Source: Oasisia sp. SBJ-2009 (lineage: Eukaryota > Annelida > Polychaeta > Sabellida > Siboglinidae). Taken from it: a stretch of DNA of 64,000 bases. The position numbers were made by a program, and so were the translations under genes. Below the pieces are notes generated by a model. It worked only from the letters and a program-made list of their open reading frames with translations. It had not been told where the DNA came from and did not search any database. Numbering within the stretch: position 1 is the stretch's first letter; every line of letters begins with the position of its first letter. The DNA is taken from positions 30,880,158 to 30,944,157 of the forward strand of contig OZ024862.1 of the NCBI GenBank assembly GCA_964017155.1, in the 5' to 3' direction. Below, one piece after another: positions 51,217 through 61,499 of the stretch.

Positions 51217-51226
51217 CAAGTGCTAC

Positions 51227-51378
51227 CATTGGTTGCTCCAGCAATCAGTCGGAGGATCATGGCACTGGTGAGGTCAGATGAGAAGCCATACACGAGGTTC
51301 ACAATGCCCATTGTGAGAAGACAGATGACCATAACTGGACGCCGCCCCTTCCGGTCAGACAGCCAACCCCAGAAATAA
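51227..51378 (-). CDS. Gene 2 exon 4: MFS motif A and helices 3-4
   Basis: Reads YFWGWLSDRKGRRPVMVICL, LTMGIVNLVYGFSSDLTSAM, ILRLIAGATN. WGxLSDRxGRRPV is MFS motif A in the loop between helices 2 and 3, and G-x(2-3)-N ends helix 4. Acceptor TGATGTTGCAG, donor AATG|GTAGCA; phases 2 and 1. Confidence 0.92.
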
Positions 51379-52110
51379 CTGCAACATCAAGAAACATATA
51401 ATAATTACATTAAAACGTTTTTTGCCCTGATGTCTGCCCTGATGTTTTTGCCTTGGTGTTTTTGCCTTCCATCATAGAAGACAATAACATCAATGAACAG
51501 AGATGAGGGCAATTACGAGCTACCCCACGTGTACGATGATGTCATTCGTCATTAGTACTGAAGAAGTCAGTAGTACTGATGCAGTTTTTTCATTTGGAAA
51601 AGAACCATCTTGAGAAATTTTCAGTAACCATTTAAATGTTTTTGAAAGAACCTAGTATTGGTGATTTGTCTGACAAAATTGTGGTTGTTACGATTGAACA
51701 GTCACGAAGGTGGAATGAAGTATGCTAAACGTCACATATCAGGAGAGTGAGTATTTGCATAACATAGAAGACAAATGTTACTGACATGAGAACAGACAGA
51801 ATTACCAGAGGGTAAACTATAAAACACTCTGGACAATCTTATGGATTGGACACTGTAGTATATTAGAACTTTAATTTTTAATGTCTGCTGTTCTTACAGT
51901 TTGTGACAGCTGAAAATTTGTTTAACACTTCGCAAAAAATTTGTTTATATATCTGCAGATCATATAACACCTCAAATATAGGGTAATTTCCAGTAATAAC
52001 ATGAGCCTGGTTTCTTGCATGACAAAGGATTGCTTGAAATCAACATAAAGGGTATATAACTAAGGCTATTACATAAATTCTTTGGTGTAATTTTACGGGT
52101 TTGAACAAAC

Positions 52111-52193
52111 CTGCTGGCAACTCTGCCAAGAAATACACATGACGCTACCAGTCCTGCATAGTAACCTTTGTCCTCTTCCTTATAGCCAAAGAA
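52111..52193 (-). CDS. Gene 2 exon 3: helix 2
   Basis: Reads FFGYKEEDKGYYAGLVASCV then FLGRVAS. EED-x-GYYAGLVAS-x-FLGR is the helix-2 signature of the family. Acceptor CTGTTGCAG; donor AG|GTTTGT; phases 0 and 2. Confidence 0.9.
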
Positions 52194-52816
52194 CTGCAAC
52201 AGAAAGTTAAACATAAAGTTAAACATACATTCTAAGTACCTATAAGAATTCTACATCTGTTTTAGATGTGGGCCACATTTTAAACCGTTATCTCTATATG
52301 GGCCAAAGATTTTAATTAGATAAGACATAAACTATCTTTTTGTATATGCACACAGTTTCTTCTTTCAAACCCTTGTAACTGTGCAGTGTTACAAGTTCTC
52401 CAGCAAAGCATCTTTACCATCTACAGATTATTGAAACAACTTTGACAATGATATTGAAAAATAATTCGAAGTTCAACTTTGACATCAACCGATGACGATG
52501 TATTTTGTAGGCCATCCAGCTCACTGACACACCCCAGTTTGGCATCACTGAAAAATGCTTCACTTTCAGTGCACATCTTCCTGCTGAGCTTAAATATAGG
52601 CAATTGTCGAACTGGGAAGGGATGTTACTAAAATGAAAGTGAACAAAATATATGGTATTTTCTGTCTTGATATCATATGAAATGATTCTAATATATCCAT
52701 GCAAAAATGCTCAGATTAATAACAACAGACAACAGTTTGGGATTTCGTGTTCATGCCTTTTTAATGGGAAGAAGGGTAAAATCAAGAACTATGTTGATAT
52801 AATGAATCTTACTCAC

Positions 52817-52873
52817 CAGAATCATTTCGGGTAGGAAGGGGAAGATGAATGTGACAGTGTAACCACCTCCAAA
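52817..52873 (-). CDS. Gene 2 exon 2: helix 1
   Basis: A 57-bp exon reading FGGGYTVTFIFPFLPEMIL. Acceptor GTCGTGTTGCAG, donor CTG|GTGAGT, phase 0 both sides. An acceptor 12 bases upstream (TCTGATGAG) would add VVLQ in frame and fits the family better, so the 5' edge is 52873 or 52885. Confidence 0.75.
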
Positions 52874-53569
52874 CTGCAACACGACCTCATCAGAAAATAC
52901 ACACATTTACAAAGCAGGTTATCTATTTGTGAAATTACATTTCCACCATTTTGTTTAGCCTCAGGTTATTTACTTCAGACAACCTATTGTATATGCTGTG
53001 CATAAGAAGAAACCATAGGTCACAAATTATACCAAGTGTCATGCTTGTCATAACTCATAATATTATAAAATAATTTAAGTACAAATTTATGACTTGTCGT
53101 CATGACAATTAAAAATAGGTTCATCACTGATAAAAAAATTATAATCACTTGTTTTAATTCTGCTCAATATAGCAACCGCAGTTGTGTGATATAAATATAA
53201 TATTTTAAGACTAGAAATGTTAAAGAATATCTATGGGATTAATCAATGATTTCTCACCATTTACATTGCCAGTTAGAGTCCTTCACATTTACTTCCCTAA
53301 TTCCCACATTTCTTTCTAAATCTCTGGCATGCAAATATAGATTTATAGCCACTGTTCCTTGTATATGCATTTTCAATCTTTTCTGGTTCAAATTTACAGA
53401 GTACTGTATGACACTGTGCGAGTATATATTGAATATCGCATTATGGTTAAATAGGGAATAACAGGCATTTACTCTATCACTAAGAATGTTATAGTAAAAA
53501 GAAGACCTGGCAATTTTTATTAATCTGTGCTGATAAATGTCAAATATGTGAAAAATGAGTCTCACGCAC

Positions 53570-54574
53570 AAGTCCAGCCAGTGCCACCATTATGGTCGAC
53601 CACTCAAGGGGGGTGGCCTCGGGCTTGGTCAAGGCAAAGAACTTCTTGACTGTTTGCCAACAGGTTAGGCCTCTGTCTCCCTCTCCCATCATTCTGCTTA
53701 GTTCTCCATCTCCATCTCCCATCTTTCCGCTTGCTTCACCATCTCCCTCTCCCTCTCCCATCTTTCTGCTTGCTTCACCATCTCTCTCTCCCTCTCCCAT
53801 CTTTCTGCTTGCTTCACCATCTCCATCTCCCTCTCTCATCTTTCTGCTTGCTTCACCATCTCCATCTCCCTCTCCCATCTTTCTGCTTGCTTCACCATCT
53901 CTCTCTCCCTCTCCCATCTTTCTGCTTGCTTCACCATCTCCATCTCCCTCTCCCATCTTTCTGCTTGCTTCACCATCTCCCTCTCCCTCTCCCATCTTTC
54001 TGCTTGCTTCACCATCTCTCTCTCCCTCTCCCATCTTTCTGCTTGCTTCACCATCTCCATCTGCCTCTCCCATCTTTCTGCTTGCTTCACCATCTCTTTC
54101 TCCCTCTCTCATCTTTCTGTTTGCTTCACCATCTCCCTCTCCCTCTCTCATCTTTCGACTTGCTTCACCATCTCCCTCTCCCTCTCCCATCTTTCTGCTT
54201 GCTTCACCATCTCTCTCTCCCTCTCCCATCTTTCTGCTTGCTTCACCATCTCTCTCTCCCTCTCCCATCTTTCTGCTTGCTTCACCATCTCCCTCTCCCT
54301 CTCCCATCTTTCTGCTTGCTTCACCATCTCTCTCTCCCTCTCCCATCTTTCTGCTTGCTTCACCATCTCTCTCTCCCTCTCCCTTCTTTCTGCTTGCTTC
54401 ACCATCTCCCTCTCCCATCTTTCTGCTTGCTTCACCATCTCTCTCTCCCTCTCCCATCTTTCTGCTTGCTTCACCATCTCCATCTCCCTCTCCCAACTTT
54501 CTGCTTGCTTCCCCATCTCCATCTCCCTCTCCCATCTTTCTGCTCGGTTCCCCTCCTCTCTTTCCCCCCATCAT
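53570..54574 (-). CDS. Gene 2 exon 1: 13-residue repeat extension and start of helix 1
   Basis: From the ATG at 54574 the frame gives about 22 units of 13 residues, consensus GEASRKMGEGERD (two units of 11), then CWQTVKKFFALTKPEATPLE and WSTIMVALAGL, where the membrane core begins. An in-frame TGA lies just before the ATG. The donor is ambiguous: CTT|GTGCGT (53569) gives phase 0 and joins exon 2, while the stronger GTGC|GTGAGA (53565) gives phase 1 and does not. The 39-bp repeat is open on both strands, so openness does not prove translation; the true exon could begin at an acceptor near the CWQTVKK segment. The extension is highly charged and predicted to be disordered. Confidence 0.6.
53690..54545. 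repeat. 39-bp minisatellite at the 5' end of gene 2
   Basis: About 22 units of CCCATCTTTCTGCTTGCTTC then ACCATCTC(C/T)(A/C)TCTCCCTCT. All units are 39 or 33 bp, so the frame is never lost. Large open frames on both strands result. Confidence 0.95.
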
Positions 54575-54599
54575 CTCTCAGCCTGGTAGTTTAAATAGA

Positions 54600-55235
54600 A
54601 ATGCACAGTGGAGACCTGAAACAGATCCCAAGAGCATAACTAAATTAGATCCCATAACCTGAATGGGGCTTTTTCAAAATCCCACAAAAATGTTGATACG
54701 TTCAGGAGGAGAACGTTCTGTAATTATTATTAAAACATGATATTGTGGGCCAATAATAATAATGATAATAATATTTAAGACTGCTTAATAGTTAACATTA
54801 TAGAACCACGGCACGGAAATGTTAGACAATTTGTTTGCCTTTGATAAAGACTAATTAAAACTCCATTATCAGTTCGATTGTTTTTGCTCCTCGCGTTTCA
54901 GACTAATTTCACGAAAAAGCAAACCTACCAAGTATCCCCTGTGACATACTGGTTCGGTTTTCCACATGTTTTAATTCGTTTTTTGTTAAAACGTAAAAAT
55001 TATTTTATAGGCGCCTCCTAAGATATAGTCTTTTTCATATTGAAGATTTCTACCGTACTGGTTTTATGTGGTAGACTATCTTCGCCTTATTCACGTGATA
55101 GCGCGTGATTACATGATGTCGCGAGATCGGCCTTGACCCCCATCCAGGCAGTATAGCATCCCTGTATTTACGTTCGTTGTACACGCGTGTTTCGTATCCG
55201 ACTTGCTTTTGCATTTTAACTCGTTTTTATATGAA
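54600..55235. other. Intergenic between gene 2 and a divergent exon
   Basis: AT-rich. Candidate shared 5' region between gene 2 (-) and the broken + strand exon at 55236. No TATA box or initiator is convincing. Confidence 0.35.
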
Positions 55236-55460
55236 ATGTCAATGCGTGGTCGCCCACGGAAATTTGCCACCGACTCGGCAAAGAAAAGGGCACAAGCAGA
55301 ACAGAAACGAAATCGACCGCCCGCAAAAGTGTACATAGGCGATGAGTTTATGGATTCAGACAGAAGTAATGTCTCTAAGTGACTTAGTCTAAGACTAAGG
55401 TCTAAGACTAATGACCGGCATCAAAACTGATGCAGCGTTCGCCAAGTGTCTTATTGACAG
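55236..55460 (+). pseudogene. Broken exon: RGRPRKF ... VYIGDEF protein
   Basis: From ATG 55236 the frame reads MSMRGRPRKFATDSAKKRAQ, a basic stretch, then PPAKVYIGDEF, and stops at 55380-55382. In the +1 frame, TGIKTDAAFAKCLIDR follows and runs to a donor CAG|GTTAGT (55461). Proteins with an AT-hook-like RGRPRK start, a VxIGxxFxRW segment and a SDAxxAKxLLD segment occur in many invertebrate and fish genomes, often near transposons. The two halves are separated by a single-frame shift inside CTAAGACTAAGGTCTAAGAC, so the copy looks inactive. Function unknown. Confidence 0.5.
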
Positions 55461-55857
55461 GTTAGTACTCTGTTATTACTCGGCTTCAACCATGTTCACA
55501 TTGTTTTAATACTGCGTGTGCCAGCTAACAAAATAGTGTTGCTATTAAATTAGTCGACGGTATTAGGCCATTTTAGGGTCATTCCGAGTGAACGCAAATA
55601 AAATTCCATAAATGGGTTGCTGTCATCGACGTCTAAGACTTAGTCTTAGATTATTTTTGAATGGATCAGAAAATAAATTAATACAGTACGATGAAAGCTT
55701 TGCATTTGGTAAGATTAGCAAGAATCAAAAATTTGAGCGTTCTAGCTTAAATAGGTTTCAAATTATGGCACTTTGACATTTGACAGATTGTTAAAAATAT
55801 TGTTTTTTATTCACATTTCATTAACTAGCATACAATGCGCACCAAATCTTGACAGTA

Positions 55858-57048
55858 GAGGAAACCCGGGCAATATGGGAGAGTTAATGTTCCGCTGATC
55901 GTCGCACCCACATTTTGCGCATTAGGGTAATAGTTTTTAATTGTTGTGGATCGGCCAAACACACAAAAACACAACAGGGCATGGTATTATTGTTTTGATG
56001 ACGTCAGTATTTTTTGATAAATACAGACTATCCTGTTTCACCCAAACAAATCCCATTTTACCCACATATACAGGTAAAATGGGATTTTGATCTGGGAAAT
56101 ATAAGATGCATATTTAGTTGTGTCATTCACTAATGTGACGTGGTCTTACATATTCAGAATAGTTATTTTAAGTAACTGATATATTAGAACTAATAAACTA
56201 CAATAAGAATAGCCAACATATACAATATGGTAAGGTCGTATAAGCAAAATGTCATATTTCTTTGTGAATGTTACTGCCATACCTTGGGCGGATTACTATT
56301 ACTGTAAAATTATGTAGACCTCACATCTTTATGTAACTTAGTGAGCTACTAAGCGATCTACAGAAACAGGCATATTGTCAAAGTAAATTGTATTTTTAAT
56401 GTCTTTTTTCAGTGAAAAATACAAAAAACAAGATGGCATAACATGCACAACTGTTGCAAACCAGTGAACATTAAACAGTTCAGTGTCCTATGGACCTTTA
56501 GCAAAGGTCCCATCTAAAATAGTCAACGTGCATAAATATTCTATAGTGTGTAACCATTATTCACAGACGTTACATATTTGAAACTTCCATTGGTTATTGT
56601 TAAACAGGTATCATGTCTGGGCAAAACGGTATGATCCCATTTTCCCTGCATTAGTGTATCCCATTTTGCTCGGAATAGGCATGATTTAATCAAACTGTGA
56701 TACACTAATTATTGCTCACTGTCGCACAAAACTATCGTACGCTGAAACCTTCATAAACTAATACTACATCCTCACGACATTCGAAGTTGAAATATGACAA
56801 GTTGTTACTTAGCAAACTTAGATGGATCATCAAACAAACAATTTAGCAAGGGATCAAAGCTAAGGATTACTAGTGATTGTTTCAATCCGCGCGAAGGATT
56901 GCATACTAATTTGTTTGTATAGTACACGTGTAGTCAGCAGATGCCGCTACGCTAGTTGGAAGCGAAAATGCACTTTGTGGCAGCACTATTCTTTGCATAT
57001 AGCAATTCCCCATATTACCCGCGTATCCCGTTTTACCCGGGTTTCCCC
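55858..57048. mobile_element. TA-flanked inverted-repeat element (mariner-like MITE)
   Basis: Left end GAGGAAACCCGGGCAATATG; right end on the other strand GGGGAAACCCGGGTAAAACG. TA lies on both outer sides (55856-55857 and 57049-57050), as in Tc1/mariner insertions. A perfect 15-bp hairpin is inside (56048-56087) and further TCCCATTTT motifs recur. No transposase. Confidence 0.7.
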
Positions 57049-57409
57049 TATAATTCTTGAGAATTTGCCAGCAGTACTCAACCAAGTCCAAGATAAGAGA
57101 AACCTGCGTCGAACATCCGTGTATCGAAAACGAAACCAGCAATCGTATGATTATCAGTCAGAAACGGCCGAACAAAAATGAAGCGAAAACGATTTGGAGT
57201 CCGACGAAATGAGCATCGTTGTAAGTTGTATTTGTCGCCATTGTAAAATAAGTCAACTTCAAATGCTCCTCTGAAGTATTCAGTTGTTGTACTTAATGAA
57301 ATCAAACAAACCATTTACCAATGATGACGTTATCTTTCTGTCTGGATTTTTTTCCCTTGGAAATAGGTGTTTTGACCGCCAATTTTGAGTGATTAAAACA
57401 GCCGCCCGT

Positions 57410-57850
57410 GGCTGTGAAGTGTAAGCTTATGACAAAAAGGTGCAACCACAGCGTTCTTTGTCAGACTTTGAAAATGGGTCGGGCCATAGATATAAATAGA
57501 ACACACTGGTAGAACGCCTGTGAAGTGTAAGCTTATGACAAGGCGCAACCACAGTGTTCTTTGAAAATGGGTCGGCTCCATAGTCATAGATATAAATAGA
57601 ACACACTGGTAGAATAAGCTAGGTATATAACAGTAGTCGCGTAGTATATTGAGGCCGAGAATGGCGGTTAGCAATAGTTACGTCACTTCCGTAACTGGCT
57701 AGCGACGCTAATTAATTCATCTCACCAATGGACAGTCCGGCGCTCCAGGCACTACACTACCGCGCATGTCATTCACGATGCACTGTTAGTTGCGTCCTCT
57801 AACAAACCTCGGTCTGCCCCATATATATAAATAGAACACACTGGTAGAAC
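57410..57850. repeat. ~105-bp tandem duplication (two copies plus part)
   Basis: GTGAAGTGTAAGCTTATGAC starts at about 57412 and 57521. TATAAATAGAACACACTGGT ends each copy and appears a third time near 57826 after an inserted R3 repeat fragment (57655-57815). Confidence 0.85.
57655..57815. repeat. Dispersed repeat family R3, copy 2
   Basis: Shares TAGCAATAGTTACGTCACTT, CTCACCAATGGACAGTCCGG and CACGATGCACTGTTAGTTG with copies at 20.8 and 63.8 kb; shorter than the others. Confidence 0.75.
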
Positions 57851-58608
57851 AAAATCGCTCGGCCCCTATCAGTTGACACATGATACCGCGAAGTCAACAT
57901 GCCACATGGCCGTCATGGGCTGGTGACAGCCATGCCAAAGAAAGTCACTGCTGTTATTTTACGTGCATAACACTGCAGCAACTTTTCTACGTAATTATCA
58001 CGTTATTTATTTACTGACATCAGTTAGCTAGTGTTGCTTAATTGCCTACAATGTGTTCAAACAGTACGTTGCATCACCAATAGGCTTGTCTGAAACAAAT
58101 CAATAGGCTTATATGTAGTATTATAGTGTCTCACTGTGTCGAGTATAGCTTAGTATTATATTTAATGTGTTATTCCACCAGATCATGTAGCTTTACATTA
58201 AACAAAAATCAACCAACTGAAGTCCGGCCTCCAATTAAAGAGATTGGGGACATCACCCAGGCCAGTATATAATAATTACATTTCACTGATTAACAACCCT
58301 AGACTATGCAAGATTATTATCAACAACAATAACATAGTACATCACTAGAGAACCTGGAATTCATCTACAGGAAACGAAACCTTGAGACAGCCTCAATCAA
58401 TGCTTTATCTGCACAATTATTGACCGTTCATGAGGTAGACAAAATTATTAATAGTATCACAGTCAACTAGTTAATTATAGTGTGCCAACACTAATAACAA
58501 TAGTTAAATAAGTTTAGGCAAATTACAACAACACAATTGGAATAATTTTATCATAGTAACAGTTCTTCAACGGACTTAAAAAGATATGTCATTTTGTTAT
58601 ATTAGTAT
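57851..58608. other. Intergenic, no feature recognised
   Basis: AT-rich, only short ORFs; nothing supported. Confidence 0.5.
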
Positions 58609-58790
58609 TGTCACGAAATCGTTAAATTACCCAGAACAAACATTTCAGTGTGTCACACCTTTAACCGAGTTTTCCCGGACTCCGTGCTACGGGGCTGACA
58701 ATGAACCATGCTGGGACTGCAAAATCGACATGTTGTATTTTACCTGAAATAAAGTCGTTATTACTGTTATCTAACGTTACAAACGTTACA
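58609..58790 (+). repeat. 5' LTR
   Basis: Begins TGTCACGAAATCGTTAAAT and ends TTACAAACGTTACA. Carries ATAAAGTCGTTATTACTG as a poly(A) region. It differs from the 3' LTR by a 16-base indel and scattered changes, so the insertion is not recent. Confidence 0.85.
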
Positions 58791-58809
58791 TGGTGTCACA
58801 AGTCGGGAT
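58791..58809 (+). other. Primer-binding site
   Basis: TGGTGTCACAAGTCGGGAT directly abuts the LTR; resembles the complement of the 3' end of leucine tRNA as used by many Gypsy elements. Confidence 0.6.
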
Positions 58810-58840
58810 ACGTGATTGCTGCTACAACTGAGAAGTAAGA

Positions 58841-59263
58841 ATGGCAAGATTTAATCCTCCTGAGCCGTTTTCTTCCAAGCCGAACGAATGGCTAGAATGG
58901 CTGGACGAATTTATTGCAATATTTCAAATCGCAACAAAGCTCCACAAAGAAGAGGGTGACGTGCAGAGAGACTCGTTGTTAGATGCAATGGGGGGGGGGG
59001 GGGGGGGGGGGCAACAAGCAAACATAATCTTTCGCACATTGACGTCTGTTGCACCAGAAGTAGACACCAAAGACGAGACACCGGTGAGCAAGTTAACGGA
59101 GTATTTTATTCCGCAAAGAAATGTGATTCACGAACGATGTGTATTTCAAAGCCGACAGCAGCTAGCAAATGAAAGCGTTGAAGAATTTGCAAGAGAACTA
59201 CAAACACTTGCCGCGAACGAGCAGCCAGTGCCATCTGGTGGCCCGGTATCAGTCGCGACCTAA
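58841..59263 (+). pseudogene. Gypsy gag-like fragment
   Basis: Starts MARFNPPEPFSSKPNEW and contains WLEWLDEFIAIFQIAT, LTEYFIPQRNVIHERCVF and QQLANESVEEFARELQTLA, the conserved capsid order of invertebrate Gypsy gag (YFxPxxNxIxERxxFxxRxQ ... ESVExFxxxLxxLA). A run of 22 G at 58990-59011 inserts poly-Gly. The C-terminal part of gag and the zinc knuckle are lost. Confidence 0.78.
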
Positions 59264-60666
59264 AGAGGTTTATCGGTCGCTGTGATACTTGCCGACGCAA
59301 TCGACCGACACAGAGAGAACAACCTCTTCGTCCGGTTGAACTACCCGGAAGACCATGGGAGAAAGTCGCCATGGACAACTTCCACTACAAGCGAAATGAC
59401 TATCTCGTCATCATCGACTACTACTCGCGCTGGATTGAAATCAAACAATTGACCAGTCTAACGTCTGACTGTGTCATCAGCCGCGTCAAGACCGTATTTA
59501 CCACGCAAGGTATTCCGGGTGTGGTGGTATCAGACAACGGAAGGCAGTTCGTCTCGGACGAATTCGGGAAATTCGCGAAATCATGGTGCTTCACTCAACA
59601 TACCATACATACCAACAAACCCATGCATATTCTTCCCAAGAGAATGGGATGGCAGAGCGAGTTGTGCAGACGGCGAAAAGATTGCTAGACCTCGACACGC
59701 GGAGATCAGACTGTTGAACTACCATTCGTCGCCCCACAGTGCAATCGGCGTATCACCTGCAGTGGTACTAATGGGTCGTCAACTCGCCACACGACTGTCC
59801 GTTGTGAGAGAACAATTGTCGCCACGTCAACACCGAGATGGGGACATCCGAAACTCCGATCAACATGCGAAAACGACGTACAAGCGATGCTACGATCGGC
59901 GACATTGTGTATGCAAATTACCAAAATGGCGAACCAGCGTTGCTGAAATTGGATGGGGAGAAGCAGTGGTCGACACCAAGCACTGTGTTCAGAAGTGGCC
60001 CCCAGAACAGGTCAGATGTTGTGAAAACCGGTGCAGGTATCTGCTATCGCAGAAATGGAAAGCACCTATACAAGGTGTGCCGAACGTGCTTCCATCAATG
60101 TCCAACGATGAGCCTGATGATACGAATTTTCAGACTGAGTATTCAGGCGAAGTCTTGCCGCCGGACGATCTAGGTGATGAAGTCGTGCTGCCGGACGATC
60201 CAGGTGATGAAGTCTTGCCGCCGGACGTTCCAGGTGATGAAGTCTTGCCGCCGGACGATCCAGGTGATGAAGTCGTGCCGCCAGACGATCCAGGTGATGA
60301 AGTCGTGCCGCCGGACGATCCAGGTGATGAAGTCGTGCCGCCGGACGATCCAGGTGATGAAGTCGTGCCGCCGGACGATCCAGGTGATGAAGTCGTGCCG
60401 CCGGACGATCCAGGTGATGAAGTCGTGCCGCCGGACGATCCAGGTGATGAAGTCTTGCCGCCGGACGATCCAGGTGATGAAATCGTGCCGCTGGACGATC
60501 CACGTGATGAAGTCTTGCCGCCGGACGATCCAGGTGATGAAGTCGTGCCGCCGGACGATCCCGGTGATGCAGTCGTGCTGCCCGTGGACGTTCCCGCTGG
60601 GCTGAATAAGTCGGCAATGTATACCAGGTGTGGCCGAGCAGTCCATCGGCCGGTAAAATTTGAGTA
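59264..60666 (+). pseudogene. Gypsy integrase remnant with acidic repeat C-terminus
   Basis: Fused downstream of gag: CDTCRRNRPTQ (zinc-finger end), YLVIIDYYSRWIEIKQLTSL (core, first Asp), GIPGVVVSDNGRQFVSDEF (second Asp), then a frame shift so that the segment with the third acidic residue (GMAERVVQTAKRLL) is in another frame. Downstream, YDRRH and a GDIVYANYQNGEPALLKLDG stretch again fall in different frames. The end is a 10-residue repeat. Not functional as it stands. Confidence 0.75.
60160..60590 (+). repeat. 30-bp minisatellite encoding DEVVPPDDPG repeats
   Basis: Fourteen nearly identical 30-bp units (GATGAAGTCGTGCCGCCGGA then CGATCCAGGT) in the last part of the Gypsy remnant. Units differ by single bases (GTCGTG/GTCTTG, GACGATC/GACGTTC). 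An acidic, proline-rich tail is not part of standard Gypsy integrases. Confidence 0.92.
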
Positions 60667-60705
60667 ACATTACGTGGTTCGATTTGAACTATGAAAGAGG
60701 GGAGA

Positions 60706-60873
60706 TGTCACGAAATCGTTAAATTTCAGTGTGCGACACTTCCTAACCGAATTTGTCCCGGTCTCTGCGCTACGGGGCTGACAACGAACCATGCTGGGAC
60801 TGCAAAATCGACATGTTGTATTTTGTTTGAAATAAAGTCGTTCTTACTGTTATCTGACGTTACAAACGTTACA
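60706..60873 (+). repeat. 3' LTR
   Basis: TGTCACGAAATCGTTAAATT to ACGTTACA; collinear with the 5' LTR apart from a missing CCCAGAACAAACATTT-type segment. Preceded by the purine tract at 60692-60705. Confidence 0.85.
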
Positions 60874-61218
60874 CAGATTAATTGTGCAGGGGCACCAGAC
60901 ACTTCCATTTTCCAGGCTGCTTGTGCTTGGTTTAATGAATTTCTACAAGCCACGGGGACGGTGCAGGCCACAATATTTGCACATAGATGGCTCTCCAATG
61001 TTACGAAGATAATTTGATTCTTCGCTCAGGGATCTACTAGCGTTTTGTGGTCTTAGCAGTAGAGATTTAAAGAGCATAGTTTCAGAATATAATACGTGCG
61101 GCTACATTGGCAGCGTTACGCGGTGAAACGCGTGCGCGCGCGTGTACACTGTAACCATGATGCAAGTGCAAGTCCTTTTGTTTTTAATGTGTTTAATTAT
61201 AAACTTAGAAAATTATTA

Positions 61219-61489
61219 GAGGAGGTAAAACGCCATCGATTGTGCATTTTACCACATATACCGGGGCGTTTTACCACGAGGGTGGGGACAAAACGCCCGT
61301 TTTGACTAATCTGGCAAAAATGTTCTACAACTAATAAAAAAAAAGATAAGAAACATAAACAGTACAATAATAACGACAACACGTGTAGGGCCTAACTATA
61401 TTCACAACAAATGTTTTGACAGGTTCGATCGTATTTCACTGCGCAAGAGGTTTTTTTTTTAAACAAGGGCGTTATACCCCGACTTACTC
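61219..61489. mobile_element. Short TA-flanked inverted-repeat element
   Basis: Left GAGGAGGTAAAACGCC and right (other strand) GAGTAAGTCGGGGTATAACG, each preceded by TA. Internal GGGGCGTTTTACCAC and its inverse. About 270 bp, no ORF. Confidence 0.5.
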
Positions 61490-61499
61490 TATATCTAAA

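Larger units (their letters stand above)
39791..54574 (-). other. Gene 2: ZIFL-type major facilitator transporter (12 exons)
   Basis: Twelve minus-strand exons assemble into one frame of roughly 850 residues. Recognition rests on the MFS motif WGWLSDRKGRRPV (exon 4), the antiporter-type motif S-x8-G-x3-GP-x2-SG (exon 5), LFGRYPYL and FFLPETRHRK (exon 6), NNSVPPDKVGALTG (exon 11) and GGSLFAWS (exon 12). These follow the plant/fungal ZINC INDUCED FACILITATOR-LIKE pattern, a drug:H+ antiporter-type MFS family with animal members. Substrate is unknown. Oddities are a repetitive N-terminal extension, a Cys-rich 113-residue loop exon between the two six-helix halves, and introns loaded with minisatellite, SINEs and microsatellites. 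Splice phases agree from exon 2 to exon 12. Confidence 0.87.
58609..60873 (+). mobile_element. Internally deleted Ty3/Gypsy LTR retrotransposon
   Basis: Two LTRs (58609-58790 and 60706-60873), a primer-binding site directly after the first (TGGTGTCACAAGTCGGGAT, complementary to a Leu-type tRNA 3' end), a gag-like ORF, an integrase part, and a purine tract (AAAGAGGGGAGA) before the second LTR. Protease, reverse transcriptase and RNase H are missing between gag and integrase. No clear target duplication was found around the ends. Confidence 0.85.

Noticed and set aside
53592..54662. Plus-strand 356-codon ORF (LLASPSPSPSPIF units)
   Set aside because: Antisense shadow of the gene 2 repeat exon.
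56873..57181. 102-codon ORF as a gene
   Set aside because: It crosses the right inverted repeat of a TA-flanked element and has no domain.
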